Below, piece after piece: positions 18,703 through 27,619 of a stretch of 64,000 bases of DNA (position 1 is its first letter; each line of letters starts with the position of its first letter). The notes under the pieces were generated by a model. The model worked only from the letters and a program-made list of their open reading frames with translations, was not told the origin of the DNA and did not search any database. The DNA is from Candidatus Rikenella faecigallinarum. Its GTDB lineage: Bacteria; Bacteroidota; Bacteroidia; Bacteroidales; Rikenellaceae. Made by a program: the position numbers and the translations under genes. The stretch covers positions 180,237-244,236 of the forward strand of contig DXHL01000021.1 of assembly GCA_019113395.1 (NCBI GenBank), written 5' to 3'.

Positions 18703-18733
18703 CCGTTCTCCGCCGTGTGATGACGGAGAACGG
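18703..18733 (-). terminator. intrinsic terminator/attenuator between capsid and portal genes
   Basis: Minus strand ccgttctccg-tcatcacacgg-cggagaacgg followed by ttttta. Confidence 0.7.
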
Positions 18734-18759
18734 GGTATTTGTTGGCGGCTTTCTCGGGG

Positions 18760-19743
18760 TTAGATTTCCGAGTAAGCGGCCACGATAAGTTCGGGGAGGA
18801 GGTAGTCGCATCCGGCCATGAATGTAGCCCGTTGTCTGTTTTCCATGAGGTCGGGGTTGTACCACATGGCGACTTCGGAGCCGGGGAAGTCGGCGGTATT
18901 GACGGCGACGGCGAGGTTCCGTTTGTCGGTAAGGATAGCCCACGAGGAGGGCATGTCAGCGACGGTTTTGAGGTAGTCGTCGATTTGAATATCGACGACC
19001 GGGATACCTCGGAAGAGGAGTCTGTCGATACCGTTGATTTTAGCGGCGCGAACGCTGTCCAGGGAGCCGTTCAGGAGGGATTCTTCGTAGTTTTCGGCCA
19101 CGTCACCGGTCACGAGGAATACGAGGTTTCCGTCGTTTTTCATGTTTCGGAGTTGAGCCGGGGCAGCGTCGTAGAGTGCCTTAAGGAGTTTTTCGGCATT
19201 CCCTGCGGTGGCCATGTCGGTCATTTCGATTTTGTGGACGTCGTTTTCTTCGATTCCGGTATCTTCGATGATTCGTTTGAAGAATCCGTCGAAGGTGTTG
19301 AAGGCGCTTTCGCGGGTGGTATCTCCGACCCACATGGTGGCACGGATGGCTTCTGCGATGGTTTCCCGGAAGAGGGTTGTTTCGGCCTCTTCGAGTTCGG
19401 TTCCGGTGAGGTCTCCGAGGTTCACGTCCGGTTTCCCGACGATTCGTTCGTAGACCATCGAGAAGTAGTCATCTGCTCCGTATCCCATTTCGGCTTTGAC
19501 TTTGTGGAGTTCGATGACCTTTTGGAACTTGTCGGCGGCAGCAGCACCGTTCCAGCCGGCTGCATATTTTTGGAGGAGGTCAGCGCCACGTTTCCAGAAG
19601 TTGAGGGTTGTGGGGACGGGCATGTTGTAGAAGAGTCGGATACCGAGGTCGATGGCATTGGGTCCGGAGAGGATGGGTCGGAAGAAAACGGTTTCGAGTT
19701 CGTTTCCGGTGTAGTTTTTGGGGTTTTCGATAATTTTTCCCAT
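18760..19743 (-). CDS. phage major capsid protein
   Basis: MGKIIENPKNYTGNELETVFFRPILSGPNAIDLGIRL; ~327 aa; position downstream of ClpP-like protease. Confidence 0.65.
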   Translation of the reverse strand: MGKIIENPKNYTGNELETVFFRPILSGPNAIDLGIRLFYNMPVPTTLNFWKRGADLLQKYAAGWNGAAAADKFQKVIELHKVKAEMGYGADDYFSMVYERIVGKPDVNLGDLTGTELEEAETTLFRETIAEAIRATMWVGDTTRESAFNTFDGFFKRIIEDTGIEENDVHKIEMTDMATAGNAEKLLKALYDAAPAQLRNMKNDGNLVFLVTGDVAENYEESLLNGSLDSVRAAKINGIDRLLFRGIPVVDIQIDDYLKTVADMPSSWAILTDKRNLAVAVNTADFPGSEVAMWYNPDLMENRQRATFMAGCDYLLPELIVAAYSEI

Positions 19744-19873
19744 GACAGTAAGTAGATTAGGGGTTAATAAATAGGTTAAGGAGATAGTGTTGTATAGGGT
19801 TTTCCCTATGTTGATATTTTGTGTATAACTTCGGCGATTTCCCCGGCAGGAGACCAAGTTATTAACAGACTTA

Positions 19874-20761
19874 TTAACAATCCAGCCTCATTCGGGCGGC
19901 GTCTTCGGCGTAGGCGGAGGCGTTGCGGGAGAGCGTGTTGGGGTTGAGCCCGAACATGCCCGGGGGGAGGATGGCGGGGTCTTCGACGGGTTTGGTGCAG
20001 GAGGGTTGGGGCGAGAAGTCCGGGTCGGCAAGGGGTATGGCGGTCTCTTCCGATTGGGGGACAGGGGGGCGGGTGGAGGTTCCTGCGATATTAGGGGCAG
20101 CCATAGCCCTCTCGGGGAGGGGAGGGTTCCGCAGGAAGAGTCCTCGCAGGGTGTCGGTCACTTTGCGTCGTAGCGTAGCGAGCCGTGAGGGGAGGATGGC
20201 ATCGGCCAACCCTTCCTCGAGTGCTTCCTGAGCGCTGAGCCACTGCCCTTTTCCGGAGTTTCGCGCCATGATATCCGCATAGTGCTTCGGTTCTCGTTTC
20301 GCGTGCATGGCGTAGATTTCAGCCATTTTTTGGTCGGTTTGGCTGAGAAGTTGGAGGGTATGCCGTGCATCGAGTGCATTGCCTTCGAGGGCCGTAGTGG
20401 AGTTGTGGATGAGGTACATGGCCGACGGGGCAATGAGTCGGCATCCGGGGGATGCTGCCTGTGCGACAAGGGTGGCCGCCGAGGCTGCGTAGCCGTAGCA
20501 GCAGGTGGTGATTTGTATTCCCTGTTGTTTGAGTTGTTCGAGTTCCTCAAAGATGAGGAGTGCTTCGTGGATATCGCCGCCGTTTGAGCGGATGTTGAGG
20601 GTGATTTTGTCGGGTCGAGTCTCCAGGACTTTGCGCAGCTCTTTTTTGAAGTTATCGTAGGAGAGCACCTTATGAGCCTCCTGAGAGAGGTTATCAGGCC
20701 GCCCGATGGGTCCGTCGATATCGATGATGCGGTTTTTACGGTTTTCGGTTTTGGTGTTCAT
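19874..20761 (-). CDS. ClpP-like phage prohead protease
   Basis: ITLNIRSNGGDIHEAL, YGYAASAATLVAQA (Ser), YLIHNSTT (His); P-rich C-terminal tail. Confidence 0.8.
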   Translation of the reverse strand: MNTKTENRKNRIIDIDGPIGRPDNLSQEAHKVLSYDNFKKELRKVLETRPDKITLNIRSNGGDIHEALLIFEELEQLKQQGIQITTCCYGYAASAATLVAQAASPGCRLIAPSAMYLIHNSTTALEGNALDARHTLQLLSQTDQKMAEIYAMHAKREPKHYADIMARNSGKGQWLSAQEALEEGLADAILPSRLATLRRKVTDTLRGLFLRNPPLPERAMAAPNIAGTSTRPPVPQSEETAIPLADPDFSPQPSCTKPVEDPAILPPGMFGLNPNTLSRNASAYAEDAARMRLDC

Positions 20762-20858
20762 GGTTAGGAATCGAGGTTAGGGGTTGGGGGATGAGGTGAG
20801 CGGACTGAGGGGGGAGAGGAAACAGAATGTCAAAGAACGCAGGGGAACGACCTGATGG

Positions 20859-22391
20859 TTAGCGTTTGGTAAATCCGCCGAGTCGTATTTTCGCCGTTTT
20901 GGGGGCATTTTCGGTTTCGACGATACCGGTCAGTGCATCGGGAGCATCGTCGTGCGCGTTGGCTCGAAAGATTCGTTTGAAGGTTTCGAGGTCAGCCGCA
21001 AATTCAGGCCACCGTATTTTCCAGTCTTCCGGCATTCGGATGAGTTTTTGCACCGTAGGGGCGTAAGTGAGGATACGGGATTCTTTGTTGGCCGTTTGGT
21101 GGAAGAGTTTGACGGCACAGGTTCTGTACCCTTGAGCGAAGAGGTTTTTCTCGACGGCTCTGCCGAATCCCCGTCCTCCGTTGTTGCTTTCGATGCGGGC
21201 TTGTGTCGTTTGGTTTCGTTGGAGCATCTGCGCCACGGCCGTTTCAGTCAGTTCCATGGCCAGGTCGGTATAGACCACGTCTGTGATATAGCAGAGTCCG
21301 TTTTCGTCCGTCAGGTAACATATGGAGCAGAGTTTGTCGTTTCCGGTATCGGCCGTATCGGTATAGTTGGCCCGTTTGAGCGGGTTTTGAGGGAGTTTTC
21401 GGTAGGTTTGGAAGGTTTCGTACAGTCTTCCTTCTCGAGGTTCGGGGTTTCCCTGGAAGAGAGCCTCGAAGAGGTTTGGGTCAGCTTTTCGTCGTTGTTT
21501 GAGCCATTGTACGGAGTGTTTTTTCGGCCAGAGCGCCTCGCCGGGTTTTCTGGGGTCGAGTTGTGAGGGTGGCGAGGTTTTGAGGGCCTCGAACGAGAGT
21601 GCGAACCAGGTATCGGGTTTCGGGCGGTCGAGTTGTTCCCAGGAGGTCAGTTCGACCACGTTTTCACACTTTTTGAGTCGTCCGATGATGTCGTCTTCGT
21701 GCCAACGTGTTTCGACGATAAGTTCCTGAGCGGTGTTGTGCAGTCGGGTTCGCGCGACCGCGTTGTACCACTCCCAGACCCTTTCGCGGATAAGCGGCGA
21801 GTTGGCTTCGAGTGCATCTTTGTAGAGGTCGTCGAGGATAAGGAGGTCCACGGTGTTTCCGGTGAGCGAGCCCGTCCGTCCGACCGACCTCAGTCCCCCG
21901 TCATGGCCTACGCAGTCAAATTCGTGAGCCGTACGGCGTGCCGATTTGTTTTTTGGGTTTTGTGAGGCGCAGTTTTTGAGTTGCGTATGGGGGAATATGT
22001 TGTGATAGTTTTCGTCATCGATAATGCGTTGGATTTGTGCGGCGAATCGTCTTGCGAGTGCGAGTGAGTAGGATACGACCGTAATTTTAAGGTTCGGGTT
22101 TTTGCCGAGCATAAATGCGGGGAGGAATACGGAAGCTCCGAGGCTTTTCCCGTGTTGCGGGGGCACGGAGATGATGAGGCGTTGTATGGTTCCTTCGGCA
22201 AATTTTTGGAGGAGTTGGTAGTATGTATTGTGGAAGGGTGACCAGTCGAATTGGGGGTTGATTGCGGAGACGAAGGTGTTGATTGAGCGTCTGGCGCGTT
22301 CCGCCGCCGTTTTGTTCAGTTCGAGGACGGGCTTTTTGTTTTTGGGTATTTTTTGGGTAGGGTTTTGGTTTTCGGGGGAATTTCGGGACAT
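20859..22391 (-). CDS. phage terminase large subunit
   Basis: LIISVPPQHGKSLGASVFLPAF Walker A, VDLLILDDLYKDALEANS Walker B, nuclease-like C-terminus with DAPDALTGIVE. Confidence 0.9.
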   Translation of the reverse strand: MSRNSPENQNPTQKIPKNKKPVLELNKTAAERARRSINTFVSAINPQFDWSPFHNTYYQLLQKFAEGTIQRLIISVPPQHGKSLGASVFLPAFMLGKNPNLKITVVSYSLALARRFAAQIQRIIDDENYHNIFPHTQLKNCASQNPKNKSARRTAHEFDCVGHDGGLRSVGRTGSLTGNTVDLLILDDLYKDALEANSPLIRERVWEWYNAVARTRLHNTAQELIVETRWHEDDIIGRLKKCENVVELTSWEQLDRPKPDTWFALSFEALKTSPPSQLDPRKPGEALWPKKHSVQWLKQRRKADPNLFEALFQGNPEPREGRLYETFQTYRKLPQNPLKRANYTDTADTGNDKLCSICYLTDENGLCYITDVVYTDLAMELTETAVAQMLQRNQTTQARIESNNGGRGFGRAVEKNLFAQGYRTCAVKLFHQTANKESRILTYAPTVQKLIRMPEDWKIRWPEFAADLETFKRIFRANAHDDAPDALTGIVETENAPKTAKIRLGGFTKR

Positions 22392-22711
22392 GACGGGGTA
22401 TCGTGAGGAGTCACTGGTGAAGATTGGAGGTTATTCAGGGGGACAAGCGCGGCTTCCAGTTCATCGAGGGCGCTGTCCGATAGTTTTTCGAGGTCCACGG
22501 TGGCCAGTTGGGTATCGGGGAGTGGAGTTGCTTGCGAGGAGAATAGGTTGAATTTGATTTTGAGGATAAGGCAGCGTTCGAGTCCTTTGATAGCCGTGAT
22601 ATGTGCCGTGAGGTTTGGGGGTTCAGCGGCGATGGCGAGTTTAGCGGCTTTTCTGTATTCCCGTTCGAGTTTTTCGACGGATTTGAGTTGAGCAGATACG
22701 GGGTTCATCAT
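22316..22711 (-). CDS. small phage protein, possible terminase small subunit
   Basis: Overlaps the terminase start; helical, HITAIKGLERCLILKIKFNLFS; position argues for small subunit. Confidence 0.4.
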   Translation of the reverse strand: MMNPVSAQLKSVEKLEREYRKAAKLAIAAEPPNLTAHITAIKGLERCLILKIKFNLFSSQATPLPDTQLATVDLEKLSDSALDELEAALVPLNNLQSSPVTPHDTPSCPEIPPKTKTLPKKYPKTKSPSSN

Positions 22712-23100
22712 TGGAGTTTTTTTCGGAGTATGGCCGGGTCAAAATCGGAGCTGACAAGCGTTTGATTCATCCAGACGTGTGTACGGCAGTGGATAAAGGA
22801 GATTTTGTTTTTGAGAATGACGGGCGTAAGGCGGAGTATGATTTGGGTGTTTGGCGTTTCTATTTCGAGGATTTGTTCCTGGTTCCAGGTTTCGGGTTGT
22901 TGGGTGAATTCGGCGATATGGCGAGCGACAAGTCGATAGAGTTTAGGGGTGAAACGGAATATCATACGGTGCAGTAAGGGGTTCGGGGTCGGTTTGGGGG
23001 GAAATATTTTTGGGCGGATGGATTGCAGGGAGTTTGGATAATTTATATATTCGCATATTGTGATATGGTGTGTAGGTTGTATTGTTTTGATGTATTGCAA
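22708..23100 (-). CDS. hypothetical phage-associated protein
   Basis: ATGA overlap with the downstream phage gene on the same strand. Confidence 0.4.
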   Translation of the reverse strand: MQYIKTIQPTHHITICEYINYPNSLQSIRPKIFPPKPTPNPLLHRMIFRFTPKLYRLVARHIAEFTQQPETWNQEQILEIETPNTQIILRLTPVILKNKISFIHCRTHVWMNQTLVSSDFDPAILRKKLQ

Positions 23101-23326
23101 AGATATTTTTGGGAATTGAGAAGGCGAAACAGGAGTTCATCCTATTACGCAATATTTTTTAAGTTATTTATTATGAGTATTTTATGCACAGCTGCTCTAT
23201 TTTTATGATACGCAACACACCGTGAACGGGTTGTGTATGCTTCTTTTGTTGGGCATGGTATTGTATTGACGCAGCATCGAGTCTGCTTTTTGATTTATTT
23301 TCTATTTATTTTCCTGTATTTTTCTT

Positions 23327-23860
23327 ATGAATCCTTTACAATTATCCGCTTATGTTCACCATCATTACACCCCATTATCGTGTCCGGGTCTGAGCCGCTA
23401 CCATTATGTTCATCCGGCCATCGGTTATGTTTTTTCGGGTCGCAAGGTGTTTCACACGCCGAAGAGTCGTATTGTTGTGGAGTCCGGGGAGGTATTTCAT
23501 GTCGCCTCTGGGGAGTATGATGTGGAGAACGAGGTAGGTTTATCGGCCGGCCGTTTTCATCAGGTTTTGTTTTTTTATGCTCGTGAGGGGATGCGGCAGG
23601 CGTTTCTGTCGGAGCACTTGTTGGAGCGTGCGCGGGAGATGTGTCTTGGGTGTCGTCATTCCGGGGATGTGTATCATTATCCGGGTTGGCCTGCCTTGCA
23701 CCGTTTTTTTGAGCATACCGAGCGCGCCTCATCCGTTTTGTTGGAAGACAACGTTTTGAGTCATATGAAGCTGTGCGAGTTGGTTCATTTATTGATGTCT
23801 CATCCGGGTTGTTGTGTGAGTCGTCCGTTGAGTCAGGTCTATTTTGAGGATAGGCTCTAA
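23327..23860 (+). CDS. AraC-family-like sensor domain lacking the HTH domain
   Basis: MNPLQLSAYVHHHY...GYVFSGRKVFHTP...SGEVFHVASGEYDVEN..., LCELVHLLMSHPG; stops where an AraC HTH would begin. Confidence 0.5.
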   Translation: MNPLQLSAYVHHHYTPLSCPGLSRYHYVHPAIGYVFSGRKVFHTPKSRIVVESGEVFHVASGEYDVENEVGLSAGRFHQVLFFYAREGMRQAFLSEHLLERAREMCLGCRHSGDVYHYPGWPALHRFFEHTERASSVLLEDNVLSHMKLCELVHLLMSHPGCCVSRPLSQVYFEDRL

Positions 23861-23868
23861 AAAAACAT

Positions 23869-23904
23869 CAGGGGGATTTCTTTCGTTGGAAAGAAATCCC
23901 CCTG
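23869..23904. terminator. bidirectional terminator
   Basis: cagggggatttctttc-gttg-gaaagaaatccccctg, A-run on left. Confidence 0.8.
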
Positions 23905-23987
23905 AAACATCATCTTCATTCCATTCCCCAAAAATGACATTTTTCAGCCACCGCATCGGGAAGGGTATGTGCTTATAGAGAGAAGGC

Positions 23988-24725
23988 TTAGTCTTCGATT
24001 TTCATGTTGTGGTAAACGCGTTGCACGTCGTCGTCTTCCTCGAATTTTTCGATAAGTTTTTCGATGGCTTCGCGTTGTTCGGGCGTTACCTCTTTTTGGT
24101 CGTTGGGTATACGTTCAAACTCCCCGCTGAGGATTTCGTATCCTTTTTCTTCGAGGAAGTTTTGTATTTTATTGAAAGCGTCGTATGCGCCGTAGATAAC
24201 AATTTCCTGGGTTCCGTCTTCGTTTTCTTCGGCGAATACTTCGTCTACGCCGTAGTCGATAAGTTCGAGTTCGAATTCCTCGAGGTCGATGTTTTGGGGC
24301 GCTTTGATTTTGAATACGGATTTACGTTCGAACATGAAGTCGAGGCTTCCGGTCGTTCCGAGCGAGCCACCGGCTTTGTTGAAGTAGCTTCTGACGTTTG
24401 CTACGGTACGCGTATTGTTGTTTGTTGCGGCTTCGACGACGATAGCGATACCGTAGGGTCCGTAGCCGTCGTATTGAATTTCCTTGTAGTCGGCATCCGT
24501 ATCTTTGGAGACAGCCCGTTTGATAGCCCTTTCGACATTTTCCTTGGGCATATTTTCGGACTTAGCAGTTTGGATGAGCATACGGAGTCTGGGGTTCCCC
24601 GCGGGGTCAGGTCCGCCGGCTTTGACGGCGATAACGATTTCTTTACCGATACGGGTGAAGGTTTTGGCCATATTCCCCCACCGTTTGAATTTGCGTGCTT
24701 TACGGAATTCAAAAGCTCTTCCCAT
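23988..24725 (-). CDS. YebC/PmpR family DNA-binding regulatory protein
   Basis: MGRAFEFRKARKFKRWGNMAKTFTRIGKEI..., KENVERAIKRA, YDGYGPYGIAIVVEAATNNNTRTVANVR. Confidence 0.95.
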   Translation of the reverse strand: MGRAFEFRKARKFKRWGNMAKTFTRIGKEIVIAVKAGGPDPAGNPRLRMLIQTAKSENMPKENVERAIKRAVSKDTDADYKEIQYDGYGPYGIAIVVEAATNNNTRTVANVRSYFNKAGGSLGTTGSLDFMFERKSVFKIKAPQNIDLEEFELELIDYGVDEVFAEENEDGTQEIVIYGAYDAFNKIQNFLEEKGYEILSGEFERIPNDQKEVTPEQREAIEKLIEKFEEDDDVQRVYHNMKIED

Positions 24726-24949
24726 GGTATGTTAGTTAGCGTTTTTAAGAAAGCAAGAGTGAATAATTGGTTTCAAAGGTATTGCTTTTTCGGGTAAAAT
24801 GAAAGCCGGATTAAAAGTCAGCATGAAAGTGGGATTGAAAGTTGAAGATTTGTGCGGAAGGGTTTATCTTTGGAGGATAAGGAAGTTCGGAGTTTTCCGG
24901 GATTTTCCTGATTTGAATTGTCTACATAACAGCCAGTCCGACAGTCAGT

Positions 24950-26248
24950 ATGACGGAGTCCGAGCGTCGCCAGTTTTTGAAGGTGGTTTGGGGCCATCGG
25001 TTGTATGGTCCGACCGACGTGCGTTGGTCGGACGGTGAGGTTGCGTATGTGGAGCGCGGGGGTTATGCGAGTGAGACGAGTGGTGCAGTGACCGTGGGCC
25101 CGGACTTCGAGAATGCGGCAGTGGCTTGTGGGGAGAGTATGTTGTACGGAGGTGTTCGGGTGGATGGGATGGCCTCGACGTGGCGGACGGAGGGGGATAT
25201 GTCCTCGACGGCTTATGACAGTGTGCTGTTTCATGTGGTGGGTGAGCGCGACCGAGTGCTGTTTCGCAAGGGTCGCGAGGTTCGCACGCTGATATTGCAG
25301 GCCTCATCGGTTTTGGAGCGGATGTATGAGGAGATGCTGGCTGAATCGTCTCACGGGTCGGAGGGATGTTTGTCCTTTTTCGGTCGGTTGGCGGGGGTTG
25401 AACAGGAGCAGATAATGTCTCGGTTGCTGGCTGACCGTTTGCGTCGAAAGCGCCTGGAGGTGGAGGGGATTTATCGTTCGTTGAGCGGGAGTTGGGACGA
25501 GACGGCTTATGTGTGTTATATGCGTTCGTTGGGGATGGGCGAGCGGAAGCGTTCTTATGAGGCCTTGGCCCGTTCGGTTCCTTATGGGTGTTTGGTTCGT
25601 TGTCAGGGCGATGTGCAGCAGGGTGAGGCTTTGTTACTGGGGCAGTCGGGCTATTTGGCTACGGTGGGCTCATCGGGTGCCGCCATTCGGCAGTTGCAGG
25701 ATATCTATTTGACTTTGAAGGAGGAGTACGGGTTGCGTCGTCCGGTGGTGAGTTGGGGCGGGGCTTCGGTGCGTCCCTCCTCGTTGCCGCCGGCACAGTT
25801 GTCGAGTGCCGCCGCCTTTTTGGTTCGTACTCCGCAGTTGGGAGCGCGTGTACGAGAGGCGGTACTGGAGGGTGTGGAGGCTTTACGCACATTGTTCGGC
25901 GGGGTTTCGACGGACGCAGTACCGATGACGGGCGGAGGTCAAATCAGCATGGAGCGTGCCGATTTGCGGATAATCAATTTTGCGATACCGTATGCCGCGG
26001 CGTGGGGACGTTCGACGGGAGATGTTCGGATGCAGGAGGCCGCTTTGGGGCTGTATGACGGGGTCGCGGCGGAGCACAATCGTTATACTCGTAGATGGGG
26101 CGAGGTTTGTGAGGTGGAACGGGCCTCGGAGAGCCAGGCCATCGTTCAGTTGTGTACGGAGTATTGCGGTCGGGGTCGTTGCGGGGAGTGTCCGATAGGT
26201 GTATTGCGGTTGGTACGGTGTTGGCGGGGGTTGGGTAGCGGGGAGTAG
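24950..26248 (+). CDS. DUF2851 family protein
   Basis: GPDFENAAV, YDSVLFHVV, VERASESQAIVQLCTEYCGRGRCGECPIG C-terminal Cys cluster. Confidence 0.75.
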   Translation: MTESERRQFLKVVWGHRLYGPTDVRWSDGEVAYVERGGYASETSGAVTVGPDFENAAVACGESMLYGGVRVDGMASTWRTEGDMSSTAYDSVLFHVVGERDRVLFRKGREVRTLILQASSVLERMYEEMLAESSHGSEGCLSFFGRLAGVEQEQIMSRLLADRLRRKRLEVEGIYRSLSGSWDETAYVCYMRSLGMGERKRSYEALARSVPYGCLVRCQGDVQQGEALLLGQSGYLATVGSSGAAIRQLQDIYLTLKEEYGLRRPVVSWGGASVRPSSLPPAQLSSAAAFLVRTPQLGARVREAVLEGVEALRTLFGGVSTDAVPMTGGGQISMERADLRIINFAIPYAAAWGRSTGDVRMQEAALGLYDGVAAEHNRYTRRWGEVCEVERASESQAIVQLCTEYCGRGRCGECPIGVLRLVRCWRGLGSGE

Positions 26249-26270
26249 TATATCTCCGAAGCAGAAATTG

Positions 26271-26313
26271 GCAGGGGTCGCGCTTTTTCCATACGAAAAA
26301 GCGCGACCCCTGC
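26271..26313. terminator. bidirectional terminator shared by convergent genes
   Basis: gcaggggtcgcgctttttc-catac-gaaaaagcgcgacccctgc. Confidence 0.85.
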
Positions 26314-26341
26314 CGCTTACCGTAAAGTACAATCCCCTACC

Positions 26342-27577
26342 CTATTTCTGCGCCCAGAGTTGAGCGAGGTTGATAATGACCTGGGTTGCCGCGCGCATGG
26401 TGTCGAGCGAGGCATATTCGTATCGTCCGTGGAAGTTACCGCCTCCGGTAAAGATGTTCGGACAAGGTAGCCCCATGTAAGAGAGTCTGGCACCGTCCGT
26501 TCCCCCGCGAATGGGTTTGACGAGCGGAGCCACATCGGCCATTTCCATGGCCTGTTTGGCTTTTTCGATGATTTCAGGGAAGGGTTCGACCTGTTCGCGC
26601 ATGTTGTAGTATTGGTCTTTGAGGGTAAGTTCTACCGTACCCTCACCGTACCGTTGGTTGATAAAGGCGACAGCCGCGGTAACGACCTCTTTTTTGTGTT
26701 CGAATTTTTGACGCGAGTGGTCACGGATGATGTATTCCAGGGACGCACTGTCCACCTCGCCCCGAATGGCAATGGGGTGTATGAATCCATCGTAGTGGTC
26801 CGTGTGTTCGGGTCTTTCCCATGCGGGGAGGAGCGCGTGGAGTTCAAAGGCCACCTGGATGGCATTGACCATTTTATCTTTGGCATATCCGGGGTGGATG
26901 CTGCGTCCGTTGATTTTTATTTTGGCGGATGCCGCGTTAAAGTTTTCGTATTCGAGTTCCCCGACGGCACTCCCATCCAGGGTATAGGCCACTTGGGCTC
27001 CAAATCGTTCGACATTGAAGAAGTCCACGCCTCGTCCAATCTCTTCGTCGGGGGTAAATCCGATGCGGATTTTGCCGTGTTTGATTTCGGGATGTTGGAT
27101 AAGATATTCCGCGGCAGTCATAATCTCAGCCACCCCGGCCTTATCATCAGCCCCGAGGAGTGAGGTACCGTCCGAAGTGATAAGGGTATGCCCTTTGAGT
27201 AGGGCGAGTTCGGGAAAGTCATCCACCGACATGACCAGCCCCGCCCCTTTGAGGGGGATGTCTCCCCCGTCGTAGTTTTCGATGATTTGAGGTTTGACCC
27301 CTGCGCCATTCATTTCGGGCGAGGTGTCTACGTGGGAGATGAAGCCGATGACCGTCTCTGCCGCAGGTTGTGTAGCGGGAATGGTCCCCATAACATAGCC
27401 GTGTTCGTCAATTTCGACCTCCTGGAGGCCGAGTTGAATCATCTCTTCGAGGAGGTGGTTGAGCAGCAGGAGCTGTTTGGCCGTGGAGGGGAAAGTTTCG
27501 CTTTCGGGGTCACTTTGGGTATCGAACTGCGTGTATCGGATGAATCGTTCGAGGAGTCGTTGTTTGATATTTTCCAT
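26342..27577 (-). CDS. pepT: peptidase T (tripeptide aminopeptidase)
   Basis: FISHVDTSPEMNGAGVKPQII, LLGADDKAGVAEIMTAAEYL, GFTPDEEIGRGVDFF. Confidence 0.95.
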   Translation of the reverse strand: MENIKQRLLERFIRYTQFDTQSDPESETFPSTAKQLLLLNHLLEEMIQLGLQEVEIDEHGYVMGTIPATQPAAETVIGFISHVDTSPEMNGAGVKPQIIENYDGGDIPLKGAGLVMSVDDFPELALLKGHTLITSDGTSLLGADDKAGVAEIMTAAEYLIQHPEIKHGKIRIGFTPDEEIGRGVDFFNVERFGAQVAYTLDGSAVGELEYENFNAASAKIKINGRSIHPGYAKDKMVNAIQVAFELHALLPAWERPEHTDHYDGFIHPIAIRGEVDSASLEYIIRDHSRQKFEHKKEVVTAAVAFINQRYGEGTVELTLKDQYYNMREQVEPFPEIIEKAKQAMEMADVAPLVKPIRGGTDGARLSYMGLPCPNIFTGGGNFHGRYEYASLDTMRAATQVIINLAQLWAQK

Positions 27578-27619
27578 GGTTCAGTTTCAATAAACGAGGA
27601 TGACAAGGAGAGGGATGGA

